From an uncultured Collinsella sp. (lineage in GTDB: Bacteria > Actinomycetota > Coriobacteriia > Coriobacteriales > Coriobacteriaceae): a DNA stretch of 32,258 bases. The stretch covers positions 1 through 32,258 of the forward strand of contig CABUCA010000016.1 of the NCBI GenBank assembly GCA_902489965.1, read 5' to 3'. The notes under the pieces were generated by a model that saw only the letters and a program-made list of their open reading frames with translations, searched no databases and was not told where the DNA came from. Below, one piece after another: positions 15,887 through 23,128 of this stretch. The translations under genes and the position numbers were made by a program. The number at the start of each line of letters is the position of its first letter. Position 1 is the stretch's first letter.

Positions 15887-15916
15887 GTTATACCCTATCC
15901 CGCTCAAATGGGTCAA
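15887..15916 (-). promoter_or_regulatory. Promoter of the amino acid ABC operon
   Basis: On the minus strand TTGACC (15916-15911) and TATAAC (15892-15887) are 18 bases apart, each five of six to consensus. The binding-protein start lies about 44 bases downstream of the -10 box. Confidence 0.7.
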
Positions 15917-15958
15917 CACGAAATAACTCAGAAACATACTCGTCTTATGGGTAATTCT

Positions 15959-16006
15959 ACCTACCAAAAAGGGACAGGTTTATTTTGGCAGGTTTTATCT
16001 GGGCAA
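15959..16006. repeat. Hairpin repeat family A, copy 3
   Basis: Arms ACCTACCAAAA and TTTTGGCAGGT (one mismatch) flank the same 13-base loop AGGGACAGGTTTA as copy 2. The tail TTTATCTGGGCAAA is the same as in copy 1. It lies in the divergent region between the ABC operon and the alcohol dehydrogenase gene. Confidence 0.8.
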
Positions 16007-16112
16007 ACGCCGATTATTACAGCTGAGAAAGCGTTTTGCGGATGGCGTGGTCGCTCGCGGCGGTCGCTATAATGGCGGCAACGCGACACGTATATAAGTA
16101 AGGAGATCGCGT

Positions 16113-17315
16113 ATGAACGGCTATTCGTTTTTTGCGCCGACCAAGGTGTTGTTTGGCGCGGGCAAGCTGAGCGAGCTGGGCGCGCAGAAGCTACCCGGCA
16201 CCAAAACGCTCATCGTTACCACCGGCGGCAATTCGGTCAAGCGCTTTGGATATCTGCAGCGCGTGGAGGCTGAGCTCGATCGCGCTGGCGTGGCGTATGA
16301 ACTGTTCGATCGCATTGAGCCCAATCCGCTGCGCGAGACCGTCAACGCAGGTGGCTGGATAGCGCGTACCCATGGATGCGACTTCGTGCTGGCGCTCGGT
16401 GGCGGTTCGGTCATGGACGGCAGCAAGGGCATCTGCGCGGTGGCAGCCAACCCGCATGCCGATACCGAGGGCAACGAGTGCCCCGGTGACATTTGGGACT
16501 TTGTGAATGGTGGCACTGCGCTCGGCCTGCCCATCCCTAACGATCCGCTGCCGCTTGTTTGCGTGACCACCACGGCGGGTACCGGCTCCGAGTTCGATGC
16601 GGGCGGTGTCCTGTCCTGCGAGGAAAATGACGAGAAGCTTCGCTTGGGCGATCCGCGCCTGTTTCCGGTGCTTTCGGTCGTCGATCCCGAGCTCATGGTG
16701 AGCGTCCCGGCGCGTCTGACCTCCTATCAGGGATTCGACGCCCTGTTCCATTGCGTTGAGTGCTACATCTCAAATACCAACACGCCCATGGGTGACATGG
16801 TTTGCCGCGAGGGCATCCGCCGTGCTGCGGCCGCGCTGCCTACGTGCGTCAATAATGGCGATGACCTGGAGGCGCGCTCGAGTCTTGCGTTTGCCAACAC
16901 GCTCGGCGGCTATGCCATGGATGCCTCGGGCACCACGGGCTCGCACGGCCTTGAACATGGCATGAGCGCGCATCATCACGACCTGCCGCACGGCGCCGGA
17001 CTCATCATGATTGCCCGTGCCTACCACACGTGGATGATCGATCACGGCGCCGCGCCCGAGCGCTATATCGACATGGCGCGTCTGATGGGTAATGCCGCCG
17101 CGAATGATCCGCACGATTTTGTGGTTGAGCTTACGCGCCTGATGGAGGCTTGCCATGTGGCAGACCTCGCCATGAGCGAGTGGGGGATTACGGTCGAAGA
17201 GCTGCCGGCCATCGCACACAACGCTCTGACGACCAACGGCGTCCTGTTCAGCCACGACCCCGTGACACTGACTGAACCCGACGTCGTCGAGATTCTCAAG
17301 CAAAGTTACCGCTAA
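16113..17315 (+). CDS. Iron-containing alcohol dehydrogenase (400 aa)
   Basis: Group III NAD(P)-dependent alcohol dehydrogenase, butanol-dehydrogenase-like, reducing aldehydes to alcohols during fermentation. The dinucleotide-binding GGGSVMDGSK is at about residues 96-105. TTTAGTGSEFDAGG and SYQGFDALFHCVE follow in order. The C-terminal metal-binding histidines are in SHGLEHGMSAHHHDLPHGAGL. Full family length. AAGGAG lies six bases before the ATG. A bidirectional terminator and two palindromic repeats separate it from the convergent DXS gene. Substrate not determinable. Confidence 0.92.
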   Translation: MNGYSFFAPTKVLFGAGKLSELGAQKLPGTKTLIVTTGGNSVKRFGYLQRVEAELDRAGVAYELFDRIEPNPLRETVNAGGWIARTHGCDFVLALGGGSVMDGSKGICAVAANPHADTEGNECPGDIWDFVNGGTALGLPIPNDPLPLVCVTTTAGTGSEFDAGGVLSCEENDEKLRLGDPRLFPVLSVVDPELMVSVPARLTSYQGFDALFHCVECYISNTNTPMGDMVCREGIRRAAAALPTCVNNGDDLEARSSLAFANTLGGYAMDASGTTGSHGLEHGMSAHHHDLPHGAGLIMIARAYHTWMIDHGAAPERYIDMARLMGNAAANDPHDFVVELTRLMEACHVADLAMSEWGITVEELPAIAHNALTTNGVLFSHDPVTLTEPDVVEILKQSYR

Positions 17316-17327
17316 TTATCTTGCTGC

Positions 17328-17390
17328 TTTGTCTCGATCTGTAACATCTGGACGGCCAAAAGGTCTCTATCTGTTACAGATTGAGACAAA
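17328..17390. repeat. Palindromic repeat C1
   Basis: Arms of 19 bp (17328-17346 and 17372-17390) match except for one G-T pair. The inner loop holds a small GGCC/GGTC pairing. It shares ATCTGTAACATCTGGACG with repeat C2, so the two are related copies in tandem. Confidence 0.8.
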
Positions 17391-17409
17391 GGTCTGGGAC
17401 TAAGATGTC

Positions 17410-17470
17410 TTATCTAGATCTGTAACATCTGGACGAGGATTTATCCTCTAGATGTTACAGATTGAGATAA
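17410..17470. repeat. Palindromic repeat C2
   Basis: Arms of 21 bp (17410-17430 and 17450-17470) differ at two adjacent positions. An inner GAGGAT/ATCCTC stem makes the element almost wholly self-complementary. Its left arm repeats the core of C1 (ATCTGTAACATCT). Confidence 0.8.
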
Positions 17471-17485
17471 TCGCGCCGCGAAAAC

Positions 17486-17525
17486 AAAAACCTCCGCAGG
17501 GGTGCTTCCCTTGCGGAGGTTTTTT
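17486..17525. terminator. Bidirectional terminator between adh and dxs-like genes
   Basis: A stem AACCTCCGCAGGG / CCCTTGCGGAGGTT (one mismatch) with a 5-base loop has an A-run on the left and TTTTTT on the right, so it can end transcription from both sides. It overlaps the stop codon of the DXS-like gene. Confidence 0.85.
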
Positions 17526-19305
17526 ACTCGTTGAGTAGCCTTACGGCTTCGGCGGCCATGTTCTCGACAGTCATGCCGTTCTGCGCGAGCAGCTCGTTGG
17601 GGTCGTAGCGGTCGGGGAAGCCCTTGGCGATGCCGAAGGTGCGCGTGCACACGGGCGTGCAGGCCAAGTAGCACGCGACGCGCTCGCCCCAGCCGCCGTC
17701 CAAGATGCCGTCTTCGATGGTCACGACAACACGATGCTCGACAGCAAGGCTATCGAGGAACTCGCGGTCGAGCTCGGTTGCAAAGCGCGGGTTGACGAGC
17801 GTGGCTTCGATACCGTACTCGGCGGCCAAGCGATTTGCCACGCGCTCGCCCAGCTCAAAGAAGTCGCCAAGTGCGAGCACGGCCACGTCGCGGCCCTGGC
17901 GCACCACGTTGTAGCGAACGGCGCTGTAGTCGGTGTCTTCGGCAGGCGCCAGGTCGGGGCGGCTTACCAGGCCAATGCCCGGTACACGGATCGCTACGGG
18001 ATGCTCGCGGTGGTCGAGCGACCAGCTCAGCATGGACAGGTATTCCTCCATGCAGGCCGGCGCCAAGTAGTGCATGTTGGGAAGACCGCCCAGCATGGAA
18101 ATATCAAAGAATGAAAGGTGCGTCTCGGACGTGGTGCCAAAGATCGACGCGCCAAACACCAAGATGGTTGCGGGGGCGTCGTTGAGGCATAGGTCGTGCC
18201 ACAGCTCGTCGTAGGCGCGCTGCAAAAACGTGCCGTACACACCAAAGACTGGCTTGGCGCCCGAGCGCGCAAGCGCGGTGGCAAAGGTCACGGCGTGCTC
18301 CTCGGCAATGCCCACGTCAACAAACTGCTTGCCTGCCGCGGCGCGAAGCTCGGGTGTAAAGCCCATGATGTAGGGCGTGGCGGCCGTGATGCCCACGACC
18401 TGCGGATCGTGCTCGATGGCGGCGCTGAGCGCCTCGCCCGTAATGTCGGCATAGGTGCGCGGCGCGGGCTCGCTCGGATGGCCCGGGCAGAGCTTGCGTC
18501 CAGTCGCCATGTCAAACGGACCCACGTGGTGCCAGCGCTCGGGGTCGCTCTGGGCCGGCTCAAAGCCCTTGCCCTTGGCGGTGGAGACGTGCAGCACGAT
18601 GGGATGATCGATATTGCGCAGTTCCTGCAGCGCGTCGACCAGGGCTAACACATCGTTACCGGCGTCCAGATAGCGGTAGTCGAGCCCCATCGCGCGGAAA
18701 ACGTTGCGCTCACAGGTGCCGTTGCTGGCGCGCAGCTCGGCCAGATTGCGATACAGGCCGCCATGGTTCTCGGCAATGGACTGGTCGTTATCGTTGACGA
18801 TGATGATCAGGTTGCTGTCGAGCTCGGCGGCATTGTTAAAGCCCTCAAACGCCAGACCGCCCGAAAGCGAACCGTCGCCAATGATGGTGATGACGTTGTA
18901 CGCATCGCCCGCCAGGTCACGAGCGTGCGCCAAGCCGCAGCCCAGGCTCACCGATGTGGAGGTGTGGCCCATGGCGAACAGGTCGTGTTCGGACTCGTCG
19001 GGATTGGCAAAGCCAGAGGCCTCGCCGTAGCGTGCCGGGTCGATATAAGTGTACGCGCGCCCAGTCAGCGCCTTGTGGGCATAGGTCTGGTGTGACACGT
19101 CAAAGACAATTTTGTCGGTGGGGGAGTTAAACACGCGATGGAGCGCGACCGTAAGCTCAACGACGCCCAGGTTGGGGGCAACGTGCCCGCCGACGGCGGC
19201 GGAGCTTTCGAGGATGGCGTGGCGGATCTCGCCGCAGAGCAGCGGAAGCTCGGCGCGATCGAGAGCCTTGACGTCCTCGGGCGTTGTCGTTTGCGTAAGC
19301 AGCAT
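17524..19305 (-). CDS. dxs: 1-deoxy-D-xylulose-5-phosphate synthase-like protein (593 aa)
   Basis: Thiamine diphosphate enzyme of the DXS family, first step of the MEP isoprenoid pathway (pyruvate plus glyceraldehyde 3-phosphate). His41 in VGGHVAPNLG, DVSHQTYAHKALTGR (69-83), the ThDP motif GDGSLSGG...NN (143-158) and catalytic Glu335 in GIAEEHAVTF are present. Tyr357 and Arg363 in YGTFLQRAYDE are also conserved. The usual DRAGIVGADGQTH segment reads FGASIFGTTSETH (384-396). The phosphate-binding Arg is therefore Gly385 and the active-site Asp is Thr392, while His396 is kept. It is about 25-30 residues shorter than E. coli DXS. The ribosome site is weak (GGAG, 12 bases away). It could be a working DXS variant or a paralogue with another acceptor. 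Confidence 0.82.
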   Translation of the reverse strand: MLLTQTTTPEDVKALDRAELPLLCGEIRHAILESSAAVGGHVAPNLGVVELTVALHRVFNSPTDKIVFDVSHQTYAHKALTGRAYTYIDPARYGEASGFANPDESEHDLFAMGHTSTSVSLGCGLAHARDLAGDAYNVITIIGDGSLSGGLAFEGFNNAAELDSNLIIIVNDNDQSIAENHGGLYRNLAELRASNGTCERNVFRAMGLDYRYLDAGNDVLALVDALQELRNIDHPIVLHVSTAKGKGFEPAQSDPERWHHVGPFDMATGRKLCPGHPSEPAPRTYADITGEALSAAIEHDPQVVGITAATPYIMGFTPELRAAAGKQFVDVGIAEEHAVTFATALARSGAKPVFGVYGTFLQRAYDELWHDLCLNDAPATILVFGASIFGTTSETHLSFFDISMLGGLPNMHYLAPACMEEYLSMLSWSLDHREHPVAIRVPGIGLVSRPDLAPAEDTDYSAVRYNVVRQGRDVAVLALGDFFELGERVANRLAAEYGIEATLVNPRFATELDREFLDSLAVEHRVVVTIEDGILDGGWGERVACYLACTPVCTRTFGIAKGFPDRYDPNELLAQNGMTVENMAAEAVRLLNE

Positions 19306-19432
19306 CGTTGTGGGTTACTCCATGCGAATCGTGCGCCGGCACTCCCTCGGCCGGCACAATTGCACAAGACAGTCTCGCACATTTTGGCGTTTGATATGTG
19401 ACGGCGGCGCGGTAATTCGCCAACTGGTGGGG

Positions 19433-19444
19433 CAAAACGTTTTG
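19433..19444. promoter_or_regulatory. CG-centred palindrome (LacI-type operator candidate)
   Basis: CAAAACGTTTTG is a perfect 12-bp palindrome with a central CG, a form typical of LacI-family operators. It lies between the divergent dxs-like and HD-domain genes. No regulator is nearby. Confidence 0.35.
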
Positions 19445-19533
19445 TCCGATGCCATACTGGTAGATTCGATGATGATTTTATTCAATGTGTGCAGGCCGTG
19501 GCTTGTCGCCGTGGGCCGCTGGAAGGAGGCAGC

Positions 19534-20070
19534 ATGTCCGATACCGTTCGTGCCGAGAAAATCGCGCGCGAGGTCGACGATGCCGCCCGTCAGCTTGCCC
19601 AGACGGGTCGCTTGGGCCTGACGCATGAGTTTATCCAACATGGCGATGTGACGGTCTATGCGCATGTGACTTCGGTAGCGCGGGCGAGCCTGTCCTTTGC
19701 CGAGCGCTTGCGCCGTGCTGGCATTTCGATCGACCGCGCCTCGCTGCTGCGCGGGGCCCTGCTGCACGATTACTTTCTCTACGATTGGCACGATCCCGAC
19801 CCAAGCCATCGATTGCACGGATTTCGGCATCCGTTTTTTGCCCTGGCGCGTGCCGAAGAGGATTTTGAGCTGACGTCGCGCGAGCGGAATATCATCGCGC
19901 GCCATATGTTTCCGCTGGTACCGGTGCCGCCGACGTGTCGCGAGGCATGGATTGTGTGCTTGGCCGATAAATGGTGCGCATTGCGCGAGACGGTTGCCGG
20001 TCGTCTGCCACGCAAGGACGAGGCGGACGATGGCGTGAGTGGCGAATCGAGCGAAAAGAGGAGAGGGTAG
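19534..20070 (+). CDS. HD-domain phosphohydrolase-like protein (178 aa)
   Basis: Small cytosolic HD-superfamily protein. His in YAHVTSVAR, the HD pair in LLHDYFLYDWH and HGFRHP are the metal-binding pattern. SRERNIIARHMFPL and CLADKWCALRET complete the fold, as in uncharacterised HD proteins near COG1418. I chose ATG 19534 because AAGGAGG is seven bases upstream. In-frame GTG 19489 lacks a site. The substrate is unknown; nucleotide or phosphomonoester hydrolysis is the usual activity. The next gene starts three bases after its stop, so the two are probably functionally linked. Confidence 0.82.
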   Translation: MSDTVRAEKIAREVDDAARQLAQTGRLGLTHEFIQHGDVTVYAHVTSVARASLSFAERLRRAGISIDRASLLRGALLHDYFLYDWHDPDPSHRLHGFRHPFFALARAEEDFELTSRERNIIARHMFPLVPVPPTCREAWIVCLADKWCALRETVAGRLPRKDEADDGVSGESSEKRRG

Positions 20071-20073
20071 ACG

Positions 20074-21093
20074 GTGGGAACCGCGATCGACATGACATTT
20101 GACGGCGCGACGCTTGCCGCCTGTCCGCTCTCGGCGCTGGTACTCTCGTTTGCCTTCTACGGTTTTTGCGGCTGGGTATGGGAGTCGACAGTCTGCGCCA
20201 TGCTCAACCACGGACGCTTTGCCAACAGCGGCTTTTTGCTAGGGCCGTGTTGTCCCATCTACGGTGCAGGCGGCATCGCGTGCTGGCTGCTGCTGCGTGG
20301 AATCCCAGACGCCTCGAGCCAGTTTGTCGCTGCCGCGCTCGTATGCAGCGTGATCGAATATAGCGTGGGCGTGCTGTTGGAAAAAACGACGGGTGCCCGG
20401 TTCTGGGATTACTCGCATCTGCCGTTTAACCTGCACGGACGCATCTGCCTGTACTGGGCCTGCGCGTTTGGCTTGGGTGCGTTGTGTATTTGCCGTTTAG
20501 TGGAGCCGGCATTGCTGGGGCTGCTTGGCCATCTGCCGGTGCTGATTGTGCGGCTGTCCGCTTTCATCGTCGCGGTCGCGATGATTGTCGACGCGGTGTG
20601 CTCGTTGGCCAGCTGGCGGCGTCTGTCTGATCAGCTGGAGCGCGTCCGGGCCGACCTTGCCGACCGTATCAACGAGTCGCTTGCCGACGCCTCCGACTCT
20701 ATGCTCGAACGTATTCCCGATTCAGCGATTGACTCGGTGGCGCAGACGCATATCCGCGGCCGTGCCGTTAACGCGTGGCTGGCCGAGCTGGGCGACGCGG
20801 CGCTCGATGCCCTGCGCGAGAAGGCTTCGATGCCGACGTTTATCTCGGATGGTGCTCGCGGCCTGGCGCTCGCGGCCCGCCGCGTGGCCGATGCCGCGCC
20901 GAGCATGCCGCGTCCGTCGCTCAGTCATCGCCTTGCCGGCAAGCGCATGAGCCGCCCGGTGCCGAGCGTGTCACTCAGCCGCCGCGACCTACGCTTCTTT
21001 AACGCCTTCCCGCGCTTGCGCATCAATCGCTACGAGGGCGTCATCCGGGCCACCGATCTCCGCGACCGAGCTCGCGAGCTGTTCCGGCGCTAG
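20074..21093 (+). CDS. Putative ABC transporter permease, CmpB-type (PF06541/COG4905), 339 aa
   Basis: Polytopic membrane protein. The N-terminal 190 residues have about five helices and the family motifs FYGFCGWVWES, NSGFLLGPCCPIYG, IEYSVGVLLE, FWDYS and FNLHGRICLYW. The name ABC permease is a database tradition; function is not established. The C-terminal 150 residues are cytosolic, charged and probably helical (RLSDQLERVRADLADRI), longer than in minimal members. GTG 20074 is preferred because GAGGAGAGGG lies just upstream, inside the end of the HD gene; ATG 20092 is an alternative. Translation is probably coupled to the HD protein. Confidence 0.83.
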   Translation: MGTAIDMTFDGATLAACPLSALVLSFAFYGFCGWVWESTVCAMLNHGRFANSGFLLGPCCPIYGAGGIACWLLLRGIPDASSQFVAAALVCSVIEYSVGVLLEKTTGARFWDYSHLPFNLHGRICLYWACAFGLGALCICRLVEPALLGLLGHLPVLIVRLSAFIVAVAMIVDAVCSLASWRRLSDQLERVRADLADRINESLADASDSMLERIPDSAIDSVAQTHIRGRAVNAWLAELGDAALDALREKASMPTFISDGARGLALAARRVADAAPSMPRPSLSHRLAGKRMSRPVPSVSLSRRDLRFFNAFPRLRINRYEGVIRATDLRDRARELFRR

Positions 21094-21220
21094 GCGGGGC
21101 GGAGCCAAGCGCGCCCTTCTCGTTCGCACGTTTCCCGTTCGTTTCGCGCCCGTTGCCGTGCCGTTTCCAAGATTGCGGCACCGTTTCCATTCGACAACGC
21201 GGCGTTTAACAACGCCGTAT

Positions 21221-21234
21221 CTGGTCTACACCAG
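21221..21234. promoter_or_regulatory. GntR/HutC-type operator candidate upstream of amt
   Basis: CTGGTCTACACCAG is a 14-bp near-perfect palindrome fitting GT-N-TA-N-AC, the pattern bound by HutC-subfamily regulators such as DasR and NagR (TGGTCTAGACCA). It lies 57 bases before the amt start. No GntR gene is in the window, so the regulator is inferred. Confidence 0.4.
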
Positions 21235-21291
21235 TTGGCCCTCGGCCGCATCATGAGCGCCGACAACGTTCATGCGACCAAGGGGGAGCGA

Positions 21292-22569
21292 ATGTACGAT
21301 ACGGGATCGACAACGTTTATGCTCATCTGCACCATGCTCGTGTTTTTAATGACACCGGGTCTGGCGTTTTTCTATGGCGGCCTGTCCAGGCGCAAAAATG
21401 TCATCAACACCATGCTTATGTGCTTTGGCGCCATTGGCCTGGTTGGTGTGCTGTGGATTGTCGCCGGCTGGTCGCTGGCCTACGGCGGCGACGGTTCCAG
21501 CCCGTTTATTGGGGGCCTTGACCAGCTGCTGTGCCTGCCGGTGCTCAACCAGGTGCTGCAGGCGGCCGAGGGCAATGCCGCGGATGGTGCCGTCTACCCT
21601 CAGATCATCAACATCGCCTTCCAGATGGCATTTGCCATGATCACGGCTGCTATCGTCACGGGTAGCCTGGCAGGTCGCGTTAAGTTTGGCGCTATGACGG
21701 CCTTCCTGGGCATTTGGCTGCTTGTGGTCTATGCGCCGCTCGCCCACATGGTTTGGGGCGGCGATGGCTCCTTTATCGGCGACATCATCGGCGCGCTCGA
21801 CTTTGCCGGCGGCGACGTGGTACACATTTCGTCCGGTCTCACGGGCCTGATTCTCTGCTTAATGCTCGGCCGTCGTCGCGGCTTTGGCATGGTGAGCTAC
21901 CGTCCGCATAACGTGCCGTTTGTGGCGCTGGGCGCCGGTCTACTTTGGTTTGGTTGGTTTGGCTTTAACGGCGGCAGCGAGTTTAAGGCCGACGCCGTGG
22001 CGGCACTCGCCATCCTCAACACCGTGACGGCCAGCGCGGCGGGCATGGTCTCGTGGCTTGTCGTCGAGCGCGTGCACACCGGTCGTCCCACGCTGGTGGG
22101 TGCTAGCACCGGTTTGGTTGCGGGCCTTGTGGAGGTTACGCCGGGTGCGGGCTTTGTCGAGCCGTGGGCGGCGCTGGTCATGGGCCTGATCGTATCGCCC
22201 GTCTGCTACCTGGCCATCAGCCATCTTAAGACCAAGTTCGGCTACGATGATGCACTCGACGCGTTCGGCTGCCACGGTATCGGCGGTATCTTGGGCGGCG
22301 TGCTCACGGGCCTGTTCTGCGTGCCGGAGCTCTCGTGGACCGGTAAGGGTGGCCTGTTCTACACGGGTGACGTTTCTCTGCTCATCTCGCAGATTTTGGG
22401 CATTGTGGTGACGGTCGCTATTGTGCTGGTGCTCGATTTGGTGACCGCCGCGGTGGTCAAGGCGCTGTTCCACGGCAGCCTGCGCGTGGACGAGGCCGAC
22501 GAGGCGCTGGGCCTGGATGCAAGTCAACACGGTGAGAGCGCATATCCCTCCTTCTCGGGACTTGACTAG
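21292..22569 (+). CDS. amt: Ammonium transporter (Amt/Rh family, 425 aa)
   Basis: Trimeric inner-membrane ammonium channel with about 11 helices and no cleaved signal. The start is family-typical (TTFMLICTMLVFLMTPGLAFFYGGL). The pore twin histidines are in VVHISSGLTGL and in FGCHGIGGILGGVLTG. FGWFGFNGGSEF and VGASTGLVAGLVEVTPGAGF are conserved core helices. I chose ATG 21292 because AGGGGGAG precedes it by four to five bases. An in-frame CTG/ATG extension from 21235 has no site and overlaps the putative operator region. The PII gene follows 146 bases downstream, the classical amt-glnK pairing, so ammonium uptake is probably gated by that protein. Confidence 0.95.
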   Translation: MYDTGSTTFMLICTMLVFLMTPGLAFFYGGLSRRKNVINTMLMCFGAIGLVGVLWIVAGWSLAYGGDGSSPFIGGLDQLLCLPVLNQVLQAAEGNAADGAVYPQIINIAFQMAFAMITAAIVTGSLAGRVKFGAMTAFLGIWLLVVYAPLAHMVWGGDGSFIGDIIGALDFAGGDVVHISSGLTGLILCLMLGRRRGFGMVSYRPHNVPFVALGAGLLWFGWFGFNGGSEFKADAVAALAILNTVTASAAGMVSWLVVERVHTGRPTLVGASTGLVAGLVEVTPGAGFVEPWAALVMGLIVSPVCYLAISHLKTKFGYDDALDAFGCHGIGGILGGVLTGLFCVPELSWTGKGGLFYTGDVSLLISQILGIVVTVAIVLVLDLVTAAVVKALFHGSLRVDEADEALGLDASQHGESAYPSFSGLD

Positions 22570-22570
22570 C

Positions 22571-22670
22571 GGCTTCCCCAGGCACCGCACCTTGGGTTTC
22601 AAACCGTCGCTTGCGTACAAAAGTACGCGGCGCTCCTCTTTCAACCCAATCTGCGGCACCTGGGAAACCC
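22571..22670. repeat. 100-nt imperfect hairpin between amt and glnB
   Basis: Two 48-base arms (22571-22618 and 22623-22670) with a 4-base AAAA loop are complementary at roughly two thirds of positions. They include CCCAGG/CCTGGG, CCGCA/TGCGG, TTGGGTT/AACCCAA and the tip GCGTAC/GTACGC. No T-run follows. It may be an intergenic mobile-type palindrome or an RNA structure that sets the amt-to-glnB ratio. Confidence 0.75.
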
Positions 22671-22715
22671 GCGTCTCATGTAAAGGGATACGTTGATTAT
22701 TGAGAGGAATTCATT

Positions 22716-23054
22716 ATGAAAAAGATCACGGCTATCGTGCGCCAGGAGAAGCTTGAGGTGCTCAAGGATGCGCTGTTTGCTGCTGATGTTCGCGGTATGA
22801 CTATCAACCAGGTGCAGGGCTGCGGCGCGCAGCATGGCTGGAAGGAATACGTTCGCGGCAACGAACTGCTCGTCAATACCATCCCTAAGGTACAGTTCAC
22901 CCTTATCTGCGCCGATGAACATGTCGACGGCATTGTCGACATCATCTGCAACGCCGCCCGCACCGGTGCCGTTGGAGACGGCAAGATTTGGGTCGAGCCG
23001 GTCGAGGATGTTATCCGCATCCGTACCGGCGAGCACGGCCCCGCCGCGGTGTAG
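22716..23054 (+). CDS. glnB: PII nitrogen regulatory protein (112 aa)
   Basis: Trimeric 2-oxoglutarate/ATP sensor. The N-terminus MKKITAIVR, Gln39, Lys90 in GDGKI, and Arg101 and Arg103 in IRIRTGE keep the nucleotide and effector site. The T-loop is divergent (GCGAQHGWKEYVRGNELL). Position 51, the usual uridylylated or adenylylated Tyr, is Leu; position 46 is Val, with Tyr at 45; position 38 is Ala. Classical Tyr51 modification is therefore not possible. Gene order puts it with amt. GAGAGGA is seven bases before the ATG. GlnK and GlnB types cannot be separated by sequence alone. Confidence 0.93.
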   Translation: MKKITAIVRQEKLEVLKDALFAADVRGMTINQVQGCGAQHGWKEYVRGNELLVNTIPKVQFTLICADEHVDGIVDIICNAARTGAVGDGKIWVEPVEDVIRIRTGEHGPAAV

Positions 23055-23128
23055 GGCCGACCGTCTGTCATCTGCAACGTTAAAATACTGCAGTGAGGCA
23101 TAAGGCTTGTGTTGCGGATGGACGGATT

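Noticed and set aside
19315..20211. Minus-strand open frame over the HD gene and dxs leader
   Set aside because: Spans a promoter region and has no motif.
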